A model generated the notes under the pieces. That model had not been told where the DNA came from, made no database searches, and saw nothing but the letters and a program-made list of their open reading frames with translations. Both the position numbers and the translations under genes were made by a program. Below, piece after piece: positions 1 through 7,731 of a stretch of DNA of 21,678 nt (position 1 is its first letter; each line of letters begins with the position of its first letter). The DNA comes from an uncultured bacterium (GTDB lineage Bacteria > Verrucomicrobiota > Kiritimatiellia > CAIKKV01 > CAITUY01): contig CAIZMS010000023.1 of NCBI GenBank assembly GCA_903934155.1, positions 1-21,678 on the forward strand. Reading direction: 5' to 3'.

Positions 1-1596
1 GTGCGGCAGCGGCTGGCGCTCGGGCAGAGGATCATTGTGCGGATGCGGGAACTCGGCCTGGAGCCGGTACAGCAAGGGTATTACGGGATTGTGCCTTCGG
101 ACTTCCGCAAGCGGTTCCCAGCGGCCAAAATCCATGCGCAGGGGATCTGGGGATTCGACTTGAAGCGGCCGGATATGCTGGATCCGCTGGATCCGCTCTT
201 CGCGAAGGTGGCGTCGTCTTTCTATCGCGAGCAGAAGAAGCTATTCGGCGAGGCGAAGTTCTTGGCCGCCGACCCGTTTCATGAGGGCGGCAGCACGGAA
301 GGGGTGGATCTGGCGGGCGCGGCGAAGGCCATCTACGGGACGATGAAGGCAGCCTATTTGGAGGTGACGTGGGTATTGCAGTCATGGCAGGTGAATCCGC
401 GTCAACCGATGCTCGATGCGCTGGACAAGAGCAAGTGTCTGGTGCTGGATCTGAATTGCGAGCGCAAGGAGAACTGGCGGGCGCGCCAGGAATTTGGCGG
501 TACGCCGTGGTTGTGGTGCGTCGTGCAGAATTTTGGCGGCAACAGTGGCTTAAATGCCCGCCTTGATTGGGCGGCTTCGGGCGCGGCCAAGGCGTCGCGC
601 GATCCGGTTCAGAGCCATATGGCTGGCATCGGGGGCCTGATGGAAGGGAGTGACACCATGCCCGTACTCTGGGAGCGGTTTTTCGACAATGCCTGGAGCG
701 ATGTGCCCGTGCCATTGGCGCCTTGGCTTCGCGATTATACGCGGCGCCGTTATGGCGCGGCGAGCATGGCGGCGGAACAGTCCTGGCGCATCCTGGCGGA
801 GACGGTATATGACGCTCCGGCCTGCAATGAGGAGTTCCCAATCAATTCGGCGGTGTGCGTGAGGCCTTCGTTGGATCCCGGCCAGCGCGCGCGGCTCTGG
901 GCGGATACGAAACAGCCCTACGACACGACTCGGCTCGTGGAGGCGTGGCGGTTATTGCTTGATGCCGCGCCTGAGTGTGGCGATAGCGAGGGTTACCGCT
1001 ATGATGTGGCCGACGTGGGCAGGCAGGTGCTGGCCGATCTCGGCACGCGGTATCACCACGCCATCGTCAATGCCTTTCAATCAAAGAATCCTGCTCGGTT
1101 GCGGCCGCTCAGCGACAAGATGCTCGGCCTCATCCGTGATATGGATCGCCTTGCTGGCACAAGGAAGGAATTCCTGCTAGGGGCGTGGATCGCCGATGCC
1201 CGTGCGTGGGGTGTGACTCCGGAGGAAAAGGATTTGTGCGAGCGGAACGCACGGTCCTTGCTAACGGTCTGGTCGGTTCCCGGGAGCAACATCTATGATG
1301 TCAACAAGCATGTCGATTACGCCAACCGGCATTGGAATGGTTTGCTTGGGCAATACTACTTCTCACGCTGGAAACTGTGGCTTGACGCTTTGAACGAAGC
1401 TGTGGGCAAAGACGTGAAATTTGATCCGGCCCCCGTGCAGAAGCGAATGCAGGATGCCGAATTCGCGTGGACCCGTGCAACCGATCCGGTGTCTAACGAG
1501 CCGTCTGGCGACACGATCACCATCGCGAAGGAATTGCTCGCGAAATACGCTGCCGATGGTGTTGAGCGGAATCTTGATGCGCAACAGTCGCGTTAG
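1..1596 (+). CDS. Alpha-N-acetylglucosaminidase, GH89 (NAGLU family), 5'-truncated by window edge
   Basis: This is the C-terminal 531 residues of a GH89 glycoside hydrolase, a family that removes terminal alpha-linked N-acetylglucosamine from glycans. The frame is already open at base 1, so the GTG there is probably internal; human NAGLU is 743 aa, so roughly 200 or more N-terminal residues should lie outside the window. Visible family features are the GYYGIVPSDF segment (residues 26-35), the ADPFHEGG motif with a likely catalytic Glu95, the LDLNCE motif with Glu154, WCVVQNFGGN (172-181), which matches the human WCMLHNFGGN, and a C-terminal region containing DYANRHWNGLLGQYY. The true catalytic pair cannot be fixed without an alignment. 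The next gene starts 55 bp downstream on the same strand and is also a sugar enzyme. A signal peptide would lie outside the window and cannot be judged. Family assignment is secure; exact substrate is not. Confidence 0.9.
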   Translation: MRQRLALGQRIIVRMRELGLEPVQQGYYGIVPSDFRKRFPAAKIHAQGIWGFDLKRPDMLDPLDPLFAKVASSFYREQKKLFGEAKFLAADPFHEGGSTEGVDLAGAAKAIYGTMKAAYLEVTWVLQSWQVNPRQPMLDALDKSKCLVLDLNCERKENWRARQEFGGTPWLWCVVQNFGGNSGLNARLDWAASGAAKASRDPVQSHMAGIGGLMEGSDTMPVLWERFFDNAWSDVPVPLAPWLRDYTRRRYGAASMAAEQSWRILAETVYDAPACNEEFPINSAVCVRPSLDPGQRARLWADTKQPYDTTRLVEAWRLLLDAAPECGDSEGYRYDVADVGRQVLADLGTRYHHAIVNAFQSKNPARLRPLSDKMLGLIRDMDRLAGTRKEFLLGAWIADARAWGVTPEEKDLCERNARSLLTVWSVPGSNIYDVNKHVDYANRHWNGLLGQYYFSRWKLWLDALNEAVGKDVKFDPAPVQKRMQDAEFAWTRATDPVSNEPSGDTITIAKELLAKYAADGVERNLDAQQSR

Positions 1597-1619
1597 CCCT
1601 TACGCCTTGAAGAGGGGAA

Positions 1620-1641
1620 TTTGAACAGAAGATCGCAAAGG
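1620..1641 (+). repeat. Half-copy of a dispersed palindromic element
   Basis: This stretch begins TTTGAACAGAAG and matches the left end of the element at 12925-13018 at 19 of 22 positions. Its last bases (AAGG, 1638-1641) form the start of the AAGGGGA Shine-Dalgarno sequence of the following gene, so the repeat contributes to that ribosome binding site. No second arm is seen nearby. Confidence 0.5.
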
Positions 1642-1651
1642 GGAAGAATAC

Positions 1652-2908
1652 ATGATATTACCGAAATATACGATGGGTGTGGGAGATCGTTTTGGGCGTG
1701 AGGGAAAAGCCCAGTTGGCGGCCTTGCTACGGGCTCGCAAAGAGGGGATCGACGTGTCGCCGGTCTGGAACAAGTCCTTTCGTGAACATTCGATCATTCA
1801 TACAGCCCCCCCGAGTGTCCGTAAGGCGGCGGCTGAAGCGGTTGAGGCGATGAAGTGGACTCATCCCTATTTCGTGGATGCGGACCATATCAATCTCAAA
1901 ACCGTTGACGTGTTTATTCCCTCAAGCAATTTCTTCACGTTGGATGTAGCCAGTGCTATCGGCACGGAGGCGGAGCCTGCCGCGATTCAGGCATTTGTGG
2001 GGAAATACAGCGGGTGTTGTGGGGAGTTGCATGTTGAGGGCCTTGCGTCGCCCTTGGTCATTTCCACTGACCTTGTGGACCATGTCGCCCGGAAATATCT
2101 CTTTGCGGTCCAGGAGGCAGGGCGGATTTATCGCCATATCGAGCGGGAAAAAGGGACGGGGCGGTTTGTGACTGAGGTCTCAATGGATGAAACGATGACC
2201 CCGCAGACCCCGTCTGAGCTGTTGCTGATCCTCGCGGCCATTGCGGACGAGGGCATTCCGGCCCAGACGATTGCACCGCGTTTTTCCGGCCGGTTCAACA
2301 AGGGGGTGGATTATGTGGGGGACGTTGACCAGTTTGCTCAGGAATTTGAAGCGGATGTGGCGGTGATCCAGTTCGCCTGCCGCCGTTTTATGTTGCCAGA
2401 AAACCTGAAGCTGAGCGTTCATTCCGGGAGTGACAAATTCAGGATCTATGGACCGATCAGGGCTATGTTGAAGAAGACGGGGGCTGGGCTGCACCTGAAG
2501 ACCGCCGGCACGACCTGGCTGGAGGAAGTGGTTGGATTGGCGGAAGCCGGGGGCGACGGGCTTGCTATCGCCAAGGAGGTCTATACGGTAGCAATGGGGC
2601 GGTTCGATGAACTTTGCGGGCCTTATGCCGAAGTTATCAATATCGACAAGAATGCCCTGCCTTCGGTCGAGCAAGTTGCGAAATGGGATAGTGCAGCCTT
2701 CGTCGCGGCATTGCGCCATGACCAGTCTGTTGCAGGCTACAATCCCAACCTCAGGCAGTTGCTGCATGTGGGGTATAAAGTGGCGGCTGAGATGGGCGCC
2801 AGATATTTGGACGCTTTGGATGTCTACCGGGAGAACGTGGCGCACAATGTTGAAGCGAACCTCTATGAGCGGCATGTTATGCGAGTGTTTCCCGGACAGG
2901 TTCGGTGA
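1652..2908 (+). CDS. Tagaturonate/fructuronate epimerase-family protein (UxaE-like)
   Basis: This 418-residue protein resembles UxaE, the metal-dependent epimerase that interconverts D-tagaturonate and D-fructuronate in hexuronate catabolism. Family-type motifs include SSNFFTLDVA (91-100), DADHI (76-80), the TPQTPSEL region (183-190), APRFSGRFNKGVDYVGD (208-224), SVHSGSDKF (255-263) and HLKTAGTTW (281-289). His and Asp residues in these motifs are the likely metal and substrate ligands. The ATG start is supported by AAGGGGA at 1638-1644, seven bases upstream. The gene follows the GH89 gene by 55 bp on the same strand, suggesting one transcription unit for sugar use. No other hexuronate genes (uxaC, uxaB, kdgK) are visible, so a different keto-sugar acid or sugar substrate is possible. 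The family call is firm; the substrate is inference. Confidence 0.82.
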   Translation: MILPKYTMGVGDRFGREGKAQLAALLRARKEGIDVSPVWNKSFREHSIIHTAPPSVRKAAAEAVEAMKWTHPYFVDADHINLKTVDVFIPSSNFFTLDVASAIGTEAEPAAIQAFVGKYSGCCGELHVEGLASPLVISTDLVDHVARKYLFAVQEAGRIYRHIEREKGTGRFVTEVSMDETMTPQTPSELLLILAAIADEGIPAQTIAPRFSGRFNKGVDYVGDVDQFAQEFEADVAVIQFACRRFMLPENLKLSVHSGSDKFRIYGPIRAMLKKTGAGLHLKTAGTTWLEEVVGLAEAGGDGLAIAKEVYTVAMGRFDELCGPYAEVINIDKNALPSVEQVAKWDSAAFVAALRHDQSVAGYNPNLRQLLHVGYKVAAEMGARYLDALDVYRENVAHNVEANLYERHVMRVFPGQVR

Positions 2909-3008
2909 GTTTTAGTTGGCCGCGCGAATTGATATGGCAAGGGAGACGGCCGGAGTATTTTTAAATGATGCGTGATGCCGTGCTCCGGCACCACTTTAAA
3001 TTTGCCAG

Positions 3009-4835
3009 TCAACCCGGCGTCTGGGATGGGGGGCCGACCCGTTCCGAGATCCATGTGGAAAGGGTTTTTCCATTCTGCAGGATTTCGGCAGGAATTGTGA
3101 TGTGATCCCGGGCGGCAAGGAAGGTTGCGTATTTAATCTGGGCTTCGCTGGGCCCCCCGTTGATTCCCCTGACGGGTGGGTTGGCATAGCCCATCTTGTT
3201 GTGAACCGCCTTGCAAAACCGTTGCCAGGTCTCCTTGTTTTCGACAACCTGGTCCAGAATGGCCTCCATTTTGCTGGTGAGTTCATAGTCGATTACCCAG
3301 GAATGCTGTTCCCTCAGATAGTCAATCAGGGTTTCGCCCCGGGGCAGGGGGACGACCTTTCCTTTTTCCTCCCCGACATAACCGCGGTCGCTGATGTTCT
3401 TGGTGATCGAGGCGTAAGTGGAGGGGCGTCCAATGCCCAGTCGTTCCAGTTCCTTCACCAGTGATCCCAGGGTGAACCGGCCCGGCGGTTTTGTTTTTTT
3501 CTCGTCCAGGGTTTCCTTGTCCTTGGGTACCCGCTCTCCCAAGGCGATGGGAGGAAGTGTCTGAACCTTTTCCTCCTCACCCTTGTCGGCCTTGCGCTCT
3601 TTTTCTTCGTCAACCTCAGCGTACACCTTGAGAAATCCATCAAATTTCAAAACCCGGCCGTTGGCCTTGAATTTTTCGCCGACAACATCAAAAAGCAGAA
3701 GGGTGGAGTCGTAGCGGGCTGACGCCATCTGGCTTGCCACGGCCCGGCGGTAGATCAACTCATAGAGCCGGGCATGGTCGGTGGAGAGTTGTTCCTTTTC
3801 GATCCGGGCGGCAAGCTCGTTTGCCGGATGCATATGGGTGGGCCGGATGCCTTCATGGGCCTCGGCCTGGGAATTCTTTGATTTGAACAGGTTGGGCTTG
3901 GGCGGGACATACTCGGCCCCGAAGGTGGTTCCGGCGTAGTCCCGGATCCGGGTCACAAAAGCCTCGTCCATCCGGACGGAATCGGTCCGGTGATAGGTCG
4001 TCAGTCCATGGTCAAATAGAGCCTGGGCCAGTTTCATGGTCTGTTCGGGGCTGAATTTAAGGCGTGCCGCGGCCGCCGCCTGAAGATCAACCGTTGTGAA
4101 GGGAGGCTTGGGTGACTGCCGGGTTTCTTTCTGGTCGACCTTTTCTGTTACGGCATGGGTTTCCGTCTGGATTGCGCTCACGATCGCCTGGGCGTCGGCT
4201 TGTTTGTCGAACTTCCCCTTGATGTGGGTCGCCAAAAAGGTTGTTCCATTTTTGTTGAGATGAATATTCAGGATCCAGTACAGGGAATTCTTGAATCCCC
4301 GGATTTCGCGCTCCCGATCCACGACCAGGCGAACGGCGGGGGATTGCACCCGTCCAACGCTGAAGGTGTTGTGGAGGCGTCGGCTGGCCAGGGGGGAGAG
4401 GATATACCCTACCAGCCGATCCCCGACCCTGCGCCCGAGAAAGGCCTGATAGAGGCCCTCGTTGGTCTGTTCAAAGCGAACCGCTTTGGCCAGGGATTCC
4501 TTGAGCCCTTTTTCCGTGACCTCGTAAATCTCCATGCGGAGGCATTCCTTGGCAACGGACTTGACCTCGTCATAGATATGGCGGCTGATGGCGTAGCCTT
4601 CCCGATCCGGGTCACCCGCCAGCATCACGGTTTCGTCCTTTGCCGCCGCCCGCAACTGATCCGGAAGGTGGGTCTTTTTTTCATTCACCACGAAGGTGGG
4701 TTCGTAGGTCTTGAGGTCCACTCCGATGACGGAATTGGGCAGATCCTTGAAGTGTCCGACCGTGGACAGGGTTTTCACACGGAGGATCGACTGGATCTTT
4801 TTGGCCTTGGTTGGCGATTCAACGATAATAAGCAT
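3009..4835 (-). CDS. topA: Type IA DNA topoisomerase, short form without zinc-ribbon tail
   Basis: This 608-residue enzyme relaxes DNA by cutting one strand through a tyrosine phosphodiester and passing the other strand. The TOPRIM domain is at the N-terminus: LIIVESPTKAKKI with Glu6, and GDPDREGYAISRH with Asp75, Asp77 and Glu79 as metal ligands. The usual DREGEAI is DREGYAI here. GRVQSPAVRLVVDRE (161-175) is family-typical, and the catalytic Tyr281 lies in GLTTYHRTDS. At about 608 aa it is shorter than E. coli TopA (865 aa); it has no Cys4 zinc ribbons and ends in a helical GPSEAQIKYATFLA segment. The start is the canonical MLIIVESPTKAKKI. The upstream AAAAAGG is distant, so its ribosome binding site is weak. 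It converges with the epimerase gene and diverges from the secreted-protein gene. It may be the sole TopA or an accessory paralogue; the sequence alone does not decide. Confidence 0.9.
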   Translation of the reverse strand: MLIIVESPTKAKKIQSILRVKTLSTVGHFKDLPNSVIGVDLKTYEPTFVVNEKKTHLPDQLRAAAKDETVMLAGDPDREGYAISRHIYDEVKSVAKECLRMEIYEVTEKGLKESLAKAVRFEQTNEGLYQAFLGRRVGDRLVGYILSPLASRRLHNTFSVGRVQSPAVRLVVDREREIRGFKNSLYWILNIHLNKNGTTFLATHIKGKFDKQADAQAIVSAIQTETHAVTEKVDQKETRQSPKPPFTTVDLQAAAAARLKFSPEQTMKLAQALFDHGLTTYHRTDSVRMDEAFVTRIRDYAGTTFGAEYVPPKPNLFKSKNSQAEAHEGIRPTHMHPANELAARIEKEQLSTDHARLYELIYRRAVASQMASARYDSTLLLFDVVGEKFKANGRVLKFDGFLKVYAEVDEEKERKADKGEEEKVQTLPPIALGERVPKDKETLDEKKTKPPGRFTLGSLVKELERLGIGRPSTYASITKNISDRGYVGEEKGKVVPLPRGETLIDYLREQHSWVIDYELTSKMEAILDQVVENKETWQRFCKAVHNKMGYANPPVRGINGGPSEAQIKYATFLAARDHITIPAEILQNGKTLSTWISERVGPPSQTPG

Positions 4836-4875
4836 GGATGGCGATGCCCTTTTTATTTACCCAACCCCCACAGGT

Positions 4876-4888
4876 TCCACACTGTGGA
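4876..4888. promoter_or_regulatory. Short palindrome in the topoisomerase/secreted-protein divergent intergenic region
   Basis: The sequence TCCACACTGTGGA has 6-bp arms around one base. It lies in the 161-bp divergent region between the topoisomerase and the small secreted-protein gene, where an operator could act on either. A second loose pair, ACACAC and GTGTGT, lies just downstream. No convincing -35/-10 pair was found. The role is inferred from position only. Confidence 0.2.
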
Positions 4889-4996
4889 CACACAAGACAA
4901 GTTCAAAACAAGAGGTGTGTTGTATTTTTAAGCGTTTGGTACATTATTGAGGTGGATGGGGCAATTTACTAAACTTCCCCGAAAACGAGGTGAAAA

Positions 4997-5530
4997 ATGA
5001 AAACGATGATGAAAGCTTGCGGAATGATGGTGTCGGTTGCGCTGGCCGGATCGGTTGCGCTGGCGGAGCCCTACAGGGGGGATTATCATGGGAACAGGGG
5101 TGGCGGGCATGACCGCGGCGGACGTAGCTATCATGGTTATGAGGATGGGGGGCGGCATTACGGATATTCCCGTGACAGTCGGGGGAATCTGATTTTCGGG
5201 CTTGTGGGTATTGGGTTGGCCGCGGCTATTGTTTCAACGATGGAACGCCCCACGGTGTATGTGCAGTCAGCTCCTGTTGTCTATGAAACACCCCGGGTGG
5301 TTTATGTGCAGCCTCAGCCCCAGGTGGTTCAGCAAGTTGCGGTGGTTCAGCAGCCGGTTCAGGTTGTGTCCCCTCAACCGATCATTATGACCATCAACAT
5401 CCAGAACTCCAACGGTTCGTTTACTCCCGTAACCCTGCGTCAGGTCGGAGCCCAGTGGGTCGGGCCCAAGGGTGAGTACTATGACGGGGTGCCTTCCGTG
5501 GGCCAGTTACGCCCCATGTATGGATTTTAA
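4997..5530 (+). CDS. Small secreted or envelope protein of unknown function
   Basis: I do not recognise a named family. The 177-residue protein starts with a signal peptide (basic MKTMMK, hydrophobic core to about residue 20, likely cleavage after ALA at 21-23). A Gly/His/Tyr/Arg-rich stretch follows (about 25-58), then a hydrophobic segment (about 65-82, IFGLVGIGLAAAIVS), a Val/Gln/Pro-rich low-complexity region (about 88-130), and a short ordered C-terminus with GSFTPVTLRQVGAQWVGPKG and a final YDGVPSVGQLRPMYGF. The GAGGTG ribosome binding site is well placed before the ATG. The stop is 14 bp before the next ATG, so it is probably co-transcribed with the FHA/HD-GYP gene. The layout (export signal, hydrophobic glycine-rich anchor, low-complexity stretch) resembles small envelope proteins of Gram-negative bacteria with DUF-type tails. 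Function cannot be assigned. Confidence 0.8.
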   Translation: MKTMMKACGMMVSVALAGSVALAEPYRGDYHGNRGGGHDRGGRSYHGYEDGGRHYGYSRDSRGNLIFGLVGIGLAAAIVSTMERPTVYVQSAPVVYETPRVVYVQPQPQVVQQVAVVQQPVQVVSPQPIIMTINIQNSNGSFTPVTLRQVGAQWVGPKGEYYDGVPSVGQLRPMYGF

Positions 5531-5544
5531 GGAAGAGGGTCATT

Positions 5545-6519
5545 ATGGATGATACTCCTGAGCCCGATGAGAATTTCAATGACAGGGAGATGACCATCAC
5601 CCTGACGCACCGGGGTGATGCCCCCTTCCTTGAGGAGAAACGGCGCGCCATTCTGCAATTCAGGGATAATGCCAGGGAATTGCCCTTTTCGCTGGATATT
5701 CCCCAGGTCGTGATCGGCCGTTCCAAGGAGGCTGACCTTTGCGTGAACGATCATTACATGTCGGGGAAGCATGCCCGCGTCCTGGTTATTCATAATTTCT
5801 ACTATCTCGAGGATCTCAACAGCCGGAACGGGACAACGGTTAACGGGAAGAAAGTCACCTTTATGCGCCTGGCGCATCAGGATGTGATTCAGATTGGCCA
5901 GACGGCTTTCCGGTTTCTCCAGATGGATGCGATTGATGGAAATTATATCAAAAGACTGAACCTGCAAGCGGTGCAGTCCCTCGCCCTCGCGGTGGAAGCC
6001 AAGGATCCCTATACCAAGGGACATTCCGAGCGGGTGGCGGAAATTTCCGAGCATTTGGCCTCCGTCATGGGGCTGCCGTCCACCCATCTCGAGCGGATCC
6101 GGATTGCGGGCGTCCTGCATGACATCGGAAAGATCGGTGTGCCGGAATCGGTGTTGCTGAAAACAGGAAAACTGGATCCTTTTGAGCTTGAGCTGATTCG
6201 AAAACATCCTGTTGACGGGCAGAATATTTTGCGCCCGCTCAATTTTCTCGGCGACATCCTGCCGGCCGTCTACCACCACCATGAGCGGTTTGATGGGGGT
6301 GGATATCCAACGGGACTGGCGGGAGAGGCGATTCCGCTTTGGGCTCGAATTGTCCAGGTCGCCGACACCTATGATGCCATGACCAGTGACCGACCGTATC
6401 GGAAGGCGTTGTCGAAGGAGGAGGCGGCTCGCGAAATAGTCCGGTGTTCAGGAACGCAGTGTGATCCCGCTGTCGCCAAGGCCATGGGCGAAATTCTGGC
6501 TCCGGGTAAACCGGGTTGA
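5545..6519 (+). CDS. FHA-domain / HD-GYP signalling protein
   Basis: This 324-residue cytoplasmic protein joins a phosphothreonine-binding FHA domain to an HD-GYP domain, a class known for hydrolysing cyclic di-GMP. The FHA part spans about 52-125: VIGRSKEADLCV (Arg59), MSGKHARV (Ser73, His76) and LEDLNSRNGTTVNG (Asn95 region). The HD-GYP part spans about 136-318: KGHSERVAEIS (His160), VLHDIGKIGVP (His192, Asp193), KHPVDG (His221), YHHHERFDGGGYP (243-255, Gly-Tyr-Pro intact) and QVADTYDAMTSDRPYR (Asp274). Catalytic metal ligands look complete, so an active phosphodiesterase is likely, gated by a phosphoprotein partner (inference). The ATG has GGAAGAGGG just upstream and follows the secreted-protein gene by 14 bp; the methyltransferase gene follows closely. 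There is no receiver domain, so the input appears to be Ser/Thr phosphorylation rather than a two-component system. Confidence 0.93.
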   Translation: MDDTPEPDENFNDREMTITLTHRGDAPFLEEKRRAILQFRDNARELPFSLDIPQVVIGRSKEADLCVNDHYMSGKHARVLVIHNFYYLEDLNSRNGTTVNGKKVTFMRLAHQDVIQIGQTAFRFLQMDAIDGNYIKRLNLQAVQSLALAVEAKDPYTKGHSERVAEISEHLASVMGLPSTHLERIRIAGVLHDIGKIGVPESVLLKTGKLDPFELELIRKHPVDGQNILRPLNFLGDILPAVYHHHERFDGGGYPTGLAGEAIPLWARIVQVADTYDAMTSDRPYRKALSKEEAAREIVRCSGTQCDPAVAKAMGEILAPGKPG

Positions 6520-6537
6520 CAGAGGGCCTTGTTTTTC

Positions 6538-7728
6538 ATGAAGACCATTCCTGAACAGAGCGATGGGGTCGGAGTGGAGGAGCTTTTTCACCGCCTTGAG
6601 GATAAAACGATGCGGAGCGGGGTGATCCGGATTGTTTTGGGAAAGTATCGCGGGGCGGATCCCGAGTTGCAAAAAATCGTGATCCGGCCGGTCATTATCC
6701 GGGCTCAGGAATGCCTGTCGTTCGTCTATCGGTACTCAACCCGCGATGTGACCCGGAATTTTCCGGTTCCGGAGGGGATTGTTGAGATCCGGGGTCTTCT
6801 GGGCGGGGAGTTTAAAAGCGCCCATTTGTTTTCCATGACGGAAACCATCCAGGCGGAAGTGACCCGGAAGGGAGTCTGCCGCGTAAGTATCAGCAGGGCG
6901 ATGGAGGCGGCCCCCGATCCCGCCCATGATCACGCCAAGGAGCGACTGATTGATCCGGCACGTCCCTTTCTGGCCGAGTTGGGGATTACCCATGGGCATC
7001 ACCAGGTCCTTCCGTCCATGTCCCGGAAATGGAAGCAGATTAACGTGTTTATCAGCCTGTTTCAGGGAGCTCTGCTGGCGTCCCGGATTGACCGGGCCAA
7101 GCCGGTTTCCGTGGTTGATTTCGGCTCAGGCAAGGGATACCTGACCTTTGCCGTGTATGATTACCTCACGGCGACTCTGGGGCTTGAGGCCCGGGTGATG
7201 GGCGTTGAGCGACGAAATGATCTGGTGGAATTTTGCCGTGGGGTGGCCCGGAAACTCGGGATGAGTGGAATGGCCTTTCATACGGGGGATGTGACGGATT
7301 ATGAGCCGGAATCGCTCCAGGTCATGATCGCGTTGCATGCCTGCGATACCGCCACGGATCTGGCTCTCGCCATGGGCATCCGGGGTGGGGCGGAGATCCT
7401 GCTGTGCGCACCGTGTTGCCATAAGGAGATTCGTCCCCAGATGATCAGTCCCACGGTTCTTGAACCTGTGCTCCAGTCCGGTATCCATCTCGGGCAGGAA
7501 GCTGAGATGGTCACGGATACGCTACGGGCGCTTTGGTTGGAGGCGTCCGGGTATGAGGCCCAGGTGTTTGAATTCATTTCCCTGGAACATACCAGCAAGA
7601 ACAAAATGATACTGGCTGTGAAGCGCGCTTATCCCGTGGATCCCGCGCCCATTCTGAAAAAAATTCAGGCCTTGAAGGCGTTTTACGGAATCACGGCCCA
7701 CACCCTGGAACAACGCTTGGCCGGATAG
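6538..7728 (+). CDS. SAM-dependent methyltransferase, Methyltransf_32-type
   Basis: This 396-residue protein (from ATG 6538) carries a class I methyltransferase fold in its second half. The SAM-binding motif VVDFGSGKGYLTFAVYDY (about 192-209), GVERR (motif II, about 222-226), ALHACDTATD (265-274) and LCAPCCHKE (about 289-297) are the combination typical of the Methyltransf_32 (PF13679) group, whose substrates are mostly unknown. The first 130 residues are a separate region with no motif I recognise; HGHHQVLPSMSRKWKQI (about 152-168) precedes the SAM site. A TTG nine bases earlier (6529) also opens the frame, but AGAGGG is too close to it, whereas it lies 11 bases before the ATG. It sits 18 bp after the HD-GYP gene and converges with the PHP gene with a 3-bp gap. 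RNA or protein methylation are both possible targets. Confidence 0.82.
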   Translation: MKTIPEQSDGVGVEELFHRLEDKTMRSGVIRIVLGKYRGADPELQKIVIRPVIIRAQECLSFVYRYSTRDVTRNFPVPEGIVEIRGLLGGEFKSAHLFSMTETIQAEVTRKGVCRVSISRAMEAAPDPAHDHAKERLIDPARPFLAELGITHGHHQVLPSMSRKWKQINVFISLFQGALLASRIDRAKPVSVVDFGSGKGYLTFAVYDYLTATLGLEARVMGVERRNDLVEFCRGVARKLGMSGMAFHTGDVTDYEPESLQVMIALHACDTATDLALAMGIRGGAEILLCAPCCHKEIRPQMISPTVLEPVLQSGIHLGQEAEMVTDTLRALWLEASGYEAQVFEFISLEHTSKNKMILAVKRAYPVDPAPILKKIQALKAFYGITAHTLEQRLAG

Positions 7729-7731
7729 CGT

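Noticed and set aside
2960..2995. Possible terminator between epimerase and topoisomerase genes
   Set aside because: TGCCG/CGGCA gives only a 5-bp stem and no T-run follows on either strand.
4155..4931. 258-codon plus-strand open frame within the topoisomerase gene
   Set aside because: Antisense to conserved topoisomerase motifs including the TOPRIM domain; no ribosome binding site or family match.
4900..4960. Possible -35/-10 promoter for the secreted-protein gene
   Set aside because: TACATT is a fair -10 but no matching -35 at 16-18 bp spacing was found.
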